Below are positions 60,701 to 64,000 of a DNA stretch of 64,000 nucleotides, piece by piece. Source of the DNA: Phymorhynchus buccinoides (taxonomy: Eukaryota > Mollusca > Gastropoda > Neogastropoda > Raphitomidae). Position 1 is the first letter of the stretch, and each line of letters opens with the position of its first letter. The position numbers and the translations under genes are program-made. Location: contig CM065680.1 in assembly GCA_017654935.2 (NCBI GenBank), positions 34,278,127 through 34,342,126 on the forward strand, written 5' to 3'. Below the pieces are notes generated by a model, which was given only the letters and a program-made list of their open reading frames with translations, was not told where the DNA came from and did no database searches.

Positions 60701-63700
60701 TTGCAAAGTGTTCTTTGTTTTGAGCCTGATTTCATAGTCAACATAGGCATATTAGTTAATTAAACTGACATGCATAGAATGAACATACCTATATCTATAA
60801 CTTTAAGGATATTCATTACTTGGTATCTTATTGTAAAAGTGTTATAATAATTCATATGATTGAATATTGCAGTGAAAGGAGCCCACCTGGCAGCAAAATC
60901 ATTAGACATTAAGTTCTTACGTGAGATATATATTCTTCAGTTTTGTATCTGCATTTCAGTTTTGTTATGTAAACTGTTAACACAGGTATATCCTTATTTA
61001 GCTTACAGTGGTATATGTATTCTTTTGCAAACAACATAAAGTAAAAGATATCGATTTGTATATTTTTATCAACTCCAACAATTGCAAGTGCTTCAGAAAT
61101 ATGTAGACAGACCTGCCAACCTTTCCGCTCAGACTACATAAAATATTTTCTTCCGCCCTTCCGCTCAAGTCCATAAAATTCCGCTTTCAAAACTTTAAAA
61201 ATATGTTTTGGAACACACAAATTCATTGTCTTATATACAGAGCAGCACAGCTGCTGTGCGTATAACCAATGTTCCAGTTTCTGTTTGGGCACTTCCGTCA
61301 AGATGGCGATTGACACATCGATGTGTGTGAGACTGGGGAGAAAAGAAAGAGAATAGACCAATATTTCTGCCAAAATTACATGGAAAAGTTATCTGTGCAT
61401 TCAGAGATCAAGAAAGTGTGCATCATGCTTGATGTATGATGTGCTCACTACACTTAAAAGTCTCCTATGGAGGGTGTCAAGACATCAAATGCCGCATTAC
61501 TTCTCATCGTCTTATCGAAACTGCAAACTCCCAGACTTTGTCTTCCACCGCTACCGACTTTTTCAAGCCAACGGAAGGAAAGGAGAACAAAGATGAACTT
61601 AAATTGATTTATTATTTTCCTTCCAAGTCTTATTATTTAAGTCATCTATGGCACCAACCGTCTTGGTCTGCCCAAATAAAAAGGACAGAGGAACAAACCA
61701 AAAGCTTCGATTGTGTTAGGAATAGTTGTGACACTTCCAGACAAGACTAGTTTTAAACAAGACAAGTTCACAAGGATGAAAATTGCTTGCTTTAAATTAT
61801 GTTTACGCGCGAAAGGTAAGATGCCGCGTCAAAATTCCTCTTAGCTCCCGAAAATTCCTCTTTCCTGCTACAAATATTCCTCTTTGGTCTGTTAGGGGGT
61901 TGGCAGGTCTGTGTAGATTAAATAAATTTGGTCTTTTCTCGTTCATTGCATCAGACAATTGAGACAAAAACATTGAATAATCTGACTTTACCAAAACATA
62001 ATGATGGATGCTATCTTTTGTTGTATTACAAAACATTTCATAGATCATTGTCACTCACGCCCATCTTTGATTCTCCGTTTCTCCTGGGCCTTTTCTTCAT
62101 CATTGGTAGAATATACATCAGATCTCGTTCCCTCTTTATCACTCAGCATTCTCTGTCTCCTCGACTGTTTCTCCCATTTCTTCGGCATTAGAAAAACTGC
62201 TGTCTTAAAGTATCGAACTCGGGCACTGTTGCGTTACCTCAGAACCACCTTTCCACCTATTTATATTTCGTGATAAGAATGGACAGCATTCACCTATTCG
62301 ATTGTCCAGTCTAACCGTGTTGTGCAGACCCTGGACCTGTTGCAGCAGTTTTGCAATGAAAGGGACTACAAGTATGTGCGTCTTGATGGCCACACCCCAA
62401 CGGCTCAGAGACAGCAGATCGTCAATCGCTTCAACAGCTCCTATGGCCAGGAAAGTTAGTGAACTTTTCTCTAATTATCCATTTTGACAGTCAATAATTT
62501 CTTCTTATTTTTATTAGTGGTTTTATGTTCATACTTACTAGGTGAATTTATGATGCCTTAGACAATTTAAAAAAAAGTTTGCATAGCAACCTACTTTGAG
62601 AGTCAGACAGAATCCTTATCTGTATTGCTAGCAGGCTTTAGCAAGTTCAATACTGTTAGACAACAAACTGAAAAGTACACAACAAGTGTAAAATGACGTT
62701 ATTTTACTCATACAAGACACAACACTGCTGGAATTTTCGGCAAATTTGCCTTTATCAACATGCAACATGCAAAACCAGCAAACCGTAAAAACAACGAAAC
62801 AATACTTCCCCTCTTCAATCCAATCTGCAAATGATAAAGTTTAACACTTACAAATTTCAACTGTAGTATGTTGAAGACTTGTACAGTGCTGATGGTTTGT
62901 TTAGAATGGTAAACTACTTGGTAAAAATACTGACTGATTTTTTGCAGAGATCTTTCTGTTGAGCTCCAAGGCGGGAGGAGTGGGTCTGAACCTGGTGGGA
63001 GCATCAAGGCTGTTCCTCTACGACATCGACTGGAATCCTGCAAATGACCTCCAGGTATTCCTCTGAAGTCGGAGTGTGGCTGCCCACGTGGCAGGGTAAT
63101 CAGAAACGGTCACACACGTAATGTTCTTATCCCTAGCTTGTGCATTTGTACCATAGTGTTCAGCTGTTTGGATAATCCCTGGAGTTTTTAAGCCAGGGTA
63201 TGACAACAAACCTCCAGGTATCTGGTAGTTCATTGCAGAAACAGTCAAGGAATCAGACAGATTCTATGTTGTTGTTTTTTTATTGGGTTTTTTTAATAAC
63301 GGGATTGAGTTTGTGGGAGGGGTGTGCAGGGTGTTTACTTATTTTGAGCGGGTGGGGGGATATTTCACGATATTCGGTTAGTTATTTTTAATATAAACAA
63401 ATACATGTGATGTAGTTGTCATTTTTGTTGTCCTTGATGTTTTATGATGCTTGATTAATTTTTAAAAAAATTAAATAATGCTTGATAAGTATAATGTATA
63501 ACTTATGTTTCTAAACTCATGCTTGCTTTTATTGTTACTATGACCTCGTTTATCTAACAGTAAAAACTTATGAATATGAATCTAATAAATGCAACTTTCC
63601 ACTTGGGACAACTGATTGGAAATAGCAGAGGATTGTCTACAATATGTTTGCGATGATGATGTTTGCCCTTCCTCTGTCTAGGCAATGGCGCGTGTGTGGC

Positions 63701-63747
63701 GGGACGGTCAGAAGAAAGAGGTCCACATCTACAGACTTCTCACAACA
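39685..63747 (+). CDS. RAD54B: RAD54B, SNF2-family DNA translocase for homologous recombination (3' end outside window)
   Basis: Twenty coding exons join in phase to 907 codons: 39685-39785, 39937-40603, 41481-41502, 42683-42737, 44093-44180, 44480-44582, 45878-45927, 46400-46510, 47360-47514, 48253-48300, 48768-48849, 54772-54852, 55245-55394, 55889-56000, 56860-57039, 57758-58008, 58854-59018, 62328-62454, 62948-63054, 63682-63747. It starts [11 protein letters not shown], the characteristic RAD54B N-terminus, followed by a low-complexity region, the RAD54B-type KKKHKKWEGDAVLV module, then the SNF2 ATPase. Motifs: I DDMGLGKT, Ia [45 protein letters not shown]. Known role: a nuclear ATP-dependent dsDNA translocase that works with RAD51/DMC1 in recombinational repair. 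The extra length relative to the human protein (about 910 residues in all) is N-terminal. Remaining C-terminal exons lie beyond the window. Confidence 0.95.
39937..40603 (+). CDS. RAD54B: RAD54B exon 2, N-terminal low-complexity region
   Basis: 667 bp. Acceptor 'tttttttccag', donor AAG|GTATTC, ends in phase 0. Ser/Thr/Lys-rich and without a recognised domain until the end, [10 protein letters not shown], which begins the conserved RAD54B module. Poorly conserved N-terminal regions are normal for this family. Confidence 0.9.
41481..41502 (+). CDS. RAD54B: RAD54B exon 3, 22-nt microexon with GC donor
   Basis: Encodes HKKWEGD plus one base. Acceptor 'ttttttttcag'; the donor is GATG|GCAAGT, a GC-AG intron with an otherwise perfect consensus. 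Joining to exon 4 restores the conserved HKxWEGDAVLV peptide, which fixes both boundaries. Confidence 0.88.
41503..41504 (+). promoter_or_regulatory. Non-canonical GC 5' splice site of RAD54B intron 3
   Basis: GATG|GCAAGTAC. Moving the junction to any GT nearby would break the conserved HKKWEGD-A-VLV reading frame. Confidence 0.85.
41594..42311. mobile_element. TA-flanked MITE (Tc1/mariner-like) in RAD54B intron 3
   Basis: 'cagtggaacctccc' (41594-41607) and its reverse (42298-42311) are flanked by TA dinucleotides (41592-41593, 42312-42313). The MITE proper is about 170 bp; the rest is the nested element at 41746-42291. Confidence 0.88.
41746..42291. mobile_element. 546-bp TTAA-flanked element nested in the MITE
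   Basis: TIR 'ctcttctactacc' (41746-41758) and its reverse 'ggtagtagaagag' (42279-42291), with TTAA on both sides (41742-41745, 42292-42295). TTAA duplication is typical of piggyBac and Kolobok elements. A minus-strand frame from 42056 ([19 protein letters not shown]) is acidic and could be a retained transposase N-terminus (inference). Confidence 0.85.
42683..42737 (+). CDS. RAD54B: RAD54B exon 4
   Basis: 55 bp. Acceptor 'tatgttgacag', donor GA|GTAAGT. Encodes [18 protein letters not shown]. Confidence 0.9.
42840..43355. mobile_element. 516-bp non-autonomous DNA element in RAD54B intron 4
   Basis: 'cagccctgaaagtgg' (about 42840) and its reverse 'ccactttcagggctg' (ending about 43355), flanked by CTAGT-like repeats. 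The interior has repeated 'gcccactcg' and 'ggaatctcgc' phrases and internal inverted 'accagcc..ggctggt'. No intact gene. Confidence 0.75.
43490..43800 (+). mobile_element. Dispersed repeat (family of 8526 and 58100), partial
   Basis: 'caccttctggaagttctgtg', 'taacttcctctaattcctgc', 'tctttgactctgcc' are shared with 58160-58230. A second partial copy ('gatgccggggggggtgtctt') follows at 43695. Confidence 0.55.
44093..44180 (+). CDS. RAD54B: RAD54B exon 5
   Basis: 88 bp. Acceptor 'ttcttccaacag', donor CAG|GTTTGA. Encodes [20 protein letters not shown] and the conserved GGKEIQ. Confidence 0.9.
44480..44582 (+). CDS. RAD54B: RAD54B exon 6
   Basis: 103 bp. Acceptor 'gaaatttcag', donor CAG|GTCAGT. 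Encodes [18 protein letters not shown] and more, matching the RAD54B segment before the ATPase. Confidence 0.88.
44815..45195 (+). mobile_element. tRNA-derived SINE in RAD54B intron 6
   Basis: A-box TGGCGTAGTGG (44824-44834) and B-box GGTTCGAATCC (44868-44878) lie about 34 bp apart in a tRNA-like head, followed by an unrelated body and a T run at 45182. It is a separate family from the SINEs at 24205 and 26577. Confidence 0.85.
45196..45645. mobile_element. Unclassified repeat-like segment after the SINE
   Basis: GC-rich block ('ttggtggcgccctcggagga', 'gtgtctcctcggttggttgc') distinct from the AT-rich intron around it and directly abutting the SINE tail. No domain is recognised. Confidence 0.35.
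45878..45927 (+). CDS. RAD54B: RAD54B exon 7
   Basis: 50 bp. Acceptor 'ttgattacag', donor GAG|GTAAGA. Encodes [16 protein letters not shown]; the F-x-NP motif is conserved in RAD54B. Confidence 0.87.
46400..46510 (+). CDS. RAD54B: RAD54B exon 8
   Basis: 111 bp, phase 0 at both ends. Acceptor 'gtgaatttcag', donor CACCAG|GTGTGT. Encodes the [15 protein letters not shown] motif. Its last 23 bases and donor are the first unit of an 89-bp tandem array in the following intron. Confidence 0.9.
46488..47030 (+). repeat. 89-bp tandem array copying the exon 8 end and donor
   Basis: 'actgctgctcaccaggtgtg' recurs with the exon/intron junction at 46510, 46599, 46692, 46781, 46870 and 46959 (spacing 89, 93, 89, 89, 89). 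Each unit includes about 20 bp of exon 8, the GT donor and about 66 bp of intron. One unit has GTGTTT instead of GTGTGT. Confidence 0.95.
47360..47514 (+). CDS. RAD54B: RAD54B exon 9, start of the ATPase domain
   Basis: 155 bp. Acceptor 'cacgcgtccccag', donor GC|GTAAAT. Encodes [20 protein letters not shown], the SNF2 Q-motif region, and YGGTGAILA before motif I. GC-rich third positions. Confidence 0.94.
48253..48300 (+). CDS. RAD54B: RAD54B exon 10, motif I (Walker A)
   Basis: 48 bp. Acceptor 'gtttctttgcag', donor TG|GTAAGT. Encodes [16 protein letters not shown], the ATP-binding P-loop with Lys and Thr intact. Confidence 0.95.
48768..48849 (+). CDS. RAD54B: RAD54B exon 11, motif Ia
   Basis: 82 bp. 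Acceptor 'ttgacttcacag', donor AAA|GTGAGT. Encodes [11 protein letters not shown]. It precedes the 5.9-kb intron filled by the 62-bp array. Confidence 0.94.
49273..54717 (+). repeat. 62-bp minisatellite of about 88 units in RAD54B intron 11
   Basis: The unit reads 'attggattta.atttctctgc' plus 'ctggctgtatctgttctttc' plus 'tttctcagtacctcttgtcaat'. Variants alternate A/G (ATATTGG or ATGTTGG) and A/C (TTTAATT or TTTCATT), and some units lose 4 or 8 bp of the TTTC run. Each unit carries 'ctgttctttctttctcag', an excellent 3' splice-site sequence. Because 62 is not a multiple of 3, frames cycle through three hydrophobic peptides and many spurious open frames arise; none is a gene. Confidence 0.98.
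54772..54852 (+). CDS. RAD54B: RAD54B exon 12
   Basis: 81 bp, phase 0 at both ends. The acceptor 'caatgtgtttggcag' has a weak pyrimidine tract. Donor GAG|GTAATA. Encodes [18 protein letters not shown] and more. The boundary is chosen because it restores the conserved SLVK-NW junction. Confidence 0.92.
55245..55394 (+). CDS. RAD54B: RAD54B exon 13, motif II
   Basis: 150 bp. Acceptor 'tgcctgttttcag', donor TCT|GTAGGT. Encodes VLIISYEMF, the Walker [12 protein letters not shown], and AIKTTS. Confidence 0.95.
55889..56000 (+). CDS. RAD54B: RAD54B exon 14, motif III
   Basis: 112 bp. Acceptor 'gtgctgttgcag', donor CTGG|GTGGGT. Encodes [20 protein letters not shown]. Confidence 0.95.
56040..56170. 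mobile_element. MITE-like fragment 'actacaaggcgcacc'
   Basis: 'ttacggactacaaggcgcac..ataaggcgcaccgcccaaat' is a phrase typical of widely dispersed animal DNA-transposon ends (from memory). A related fragment is at 41033-41090 ('tgactataaggcg..gcgccttata'). Confidence 0.4.
56860..57039 (+). CDS. RAD54B: RAD54B exon 15
   Basis: 180 bp. Acceptor 'ttgctcctcag', donor AAAG|GTAAAT, phase 1. Encodes [44 protein letters not shown]. Confidence 0.95.
57466..57757 (+). repeat. Two truncated tandem copies of the exon 16 acceptor and 5' part (146-bp unit)
   Basis: Exon-like segments 57466-57570 and 57612-57716 (105 bp, 35 codons each) are identical to the start of exon 16 except one base in the last copy (CTAATG for CTGATG). 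Each is followed by the same 41-bp intron-like spacer ending 'tttttccctgtcccag'. The truncated copies lack a terminal GT donor. Reading through copy 1 hits TGA at 57621-57623. Confidence 0.93.
57758..58008 (+). CDS. RAD54B: RAD54B exon 16
   Basis: 251 bp. Acceptor 'ttccctgtcccag', donor GGG|GTAGGT. Encodes [20 protein letters not shown], an inserted [11 protein letters not shown] linker from a GGGGCGGGGCGGGG tract (57863-57882), and [13 protein letters not shown], the RecA-like domain 2 entry. Of the three tandem acceptors only this one gives a complete exon. Confidence 0.9.
58100..58470 (+). mobile_element. Dispersed repeat in RAD54B intron 16
   Basis: 'cttctggaagttctgtgctt', 'ctctttgactctgcc', and 'tcttaggcgcataacggcatcatgatgcatct' match, inverted, the element at 8526-8960, and partly 43490-43800 in direct orientation. 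Confidence 0.6.
58854..59018 (+). CDS. RAD54B: RAD54B exon 17, motif IV region
   Basis: 165 bp, phase 0. Acceptor 'tttttgtgtttcag', donor AAG|GTGAAG. Encodes [16 protein letters not shown] and [10 protein letters not shown]. Confidence 0.95.
59079..59459. mobile_element. 381-bp MITE with 12-bp TIRs and ATTAC target duplication
   Basis: 'caggcatggtag' at 59079-59090 and its reverse 'ctaccatgcctg' at 59448-59459 are flanked by ATTAC at 59074-59078 and 59460-59464. No coding capacity. It sits in intron 17. Confidence 0.88.
59461..59700 (-). pseudogene. Non-LTR retrotransposon RT C-terminal fragment
   Basis: Minus-strand frames together show [11 protein letters not shown], a Thr/Lys stretch, [20 protein letters not shown] and PGRGDRRK, the typical ending of a LINE ORF2. 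A frameshift separates the parts. Confidence 0.75.
59750..60460. mobile_element. DNA element between a roughly 95-bp direct duplication
   Basis: 'ctgggc.ttttcttctttttt' through 'aaataaa.gcgtaaaa.acaaacaaacaaac' occurs at 59752-59845 and 60378-60450. Between them is a repeat starting 'acctgccaaccctcctgg' and ending 'aaaagttggcagctatgcaa', with 'tctttaggcctgtctcacgc' duplicated near 60087 and 60122. Confidence 0.55.
61108..61911 (+). mobile_element. 804-bp DNA transposon derivative with BED-like transposase N-terminus
   Basis: TIR 'cagacctgccaacc' (61108-61121) and its reverse 'ggttggcaggtctg' (61898-61911), with TGTAGA on both sides (61102-61107, 61912-61917). An inner plus frame (from 61436) reads [20 protein letters not shown] followed by Ser/Thr and DFFKPT, resembling the zinc-finger N-terminus of hAT/ZBED-like transposases (inference). 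No catalytic core. Confidence 0.6.
62328..62454 (+). CDS. RAD54B: RAD54B exon 18
   Basis: 127 bp. Acceptor 'cgtgttgtgcag', donor GAAA|GTTAGT. Encodes [20 protein letters not shown] and [11 protein letters not shown], helicase domain 2. Confidence 0.95.
62948..63054 (+). CDS. RAD54B: RAD54B exon 19, motif V
   Basis: 107 bp. Acceptor 'attttttgcag', donor CAG|GTATTC. Encodes [19 protein letters not shown] and [11 protein letters not shown]. Confidence 0.96.
63682..63747 (+). CDS. RAD54B: RAD54B exon 20, motif VI
   Basis: 66 bp, phase 0. Acceptor 'cctctgtctag', donor ACA|GTGAGT. Encodes [20 protein letters not shown]. The next exon (family motif beginning Gly-Thr-Ile-Glu-Glu) is outside the window. 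Confidence 0.95.
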
Positions 63748-64000
63748 GTGAGTATTTTCTGCTTCAGTCTCTTTCCCCAAGTAGCTAGACTGTATACGAA
63801 AATAAAGTATGGCTCACAGCAAAAGAAATGAAAAGAACAGAACATGCTGCCTTAGTGTGAACATTTTCTGACATTGCCTAATAATTCATAATTGAGTTTT
63901 TTTGGGGGGATTTCCCTTACAATGAAGGTTCTCTTCTTCCATAATATATACTCCTCGCAAAAAGTCAAGCAGCAAAATCAAATTGGTGCTTAGTCAGCCT

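Overview
The window looks like nuclear DNA of an intron-rich invertebrate, most likely a marine mollusc (gastropod-like). The grounds are short coding exons in AT-rich introns, extremely dense simple-sequence tracts (long GA/CT, CA/GT, poly-G and poly-C runs), many short palindromic DNA elements, tRNA-derived SINEs and LINE tails. The taxon is an inference. There is no prokaryotic gene organisation, and most open frames in the window are artefacts of microsatellites and minisatellites.

Region 1 (about 1.8-26.3 kb) carries a previously unflagged pair of minus-strand genes encoding AID/APOBEC-like cytidine deaminases. Copy A is exons 12798-12086, 6092-5901 and 5151-4980. Copy B is exons 20629-19989, 19621-19436 and 18889-18718. 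Spliced in matching phase, both give an H-A-E zinc/catalytic motif, a P-C-S-R-C motif, the following beta-alpha-beta core and a charged C-terminal helix ending at the same stop codon. Homologous non-coding blocks lie in the same order around both copies (about 1.8-15.6 kb versus about 17.2-26.25 kb), so the pair arose by tandem segmental duplication. Foldback/MITE elements and other repeats then invaded, mainly the first intron of copy A (about 6.0 kb versus 0.37 kb in B).

Region 2 (26.5-35.6 kb) is a repeat graveyard: a tRNA-derived SINE, a decayed Ty3/gypsy integrase, several LINE reverse-transcriptase 3' ends, and a broken minus-strand transposon-like gene (about 35.3-31.4 kb) with a nine-copy 114-bp (38-codon) minisatellite inside its coding region.

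Region 3 (about 36.5 kb to the right edge) is the plus-strand DNA repair/recombination gene RAD54B. Twenty coding exons (39685-63747, 907 codons) join in consistent phase from the initiator to helicase motif VI; the 3' end lies outside the window. Three of its introns contain tandem duplications that copied splice signals: six copies of the exon 8 donor (89-bp unit), about 88 copies of a strong 3' splice-site-like 62-bp unit in intron 11, and a triplicated acceptor plus 5' half of exon 16 (146-bp unit). Intron 3 starts with GC rather than GT, follows a 22-nt microexon, and contains a TTAA-flanked element nested in a TA-flanked MITE.

The two gene systems look independent. One acts on nucleic-acid bases (deaminases, probably antiviral, anti-element or mutator; inference) and the other on recombination. 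The first 1.8 kb is a diverged tandem repeat of about 75 bp with no gene.
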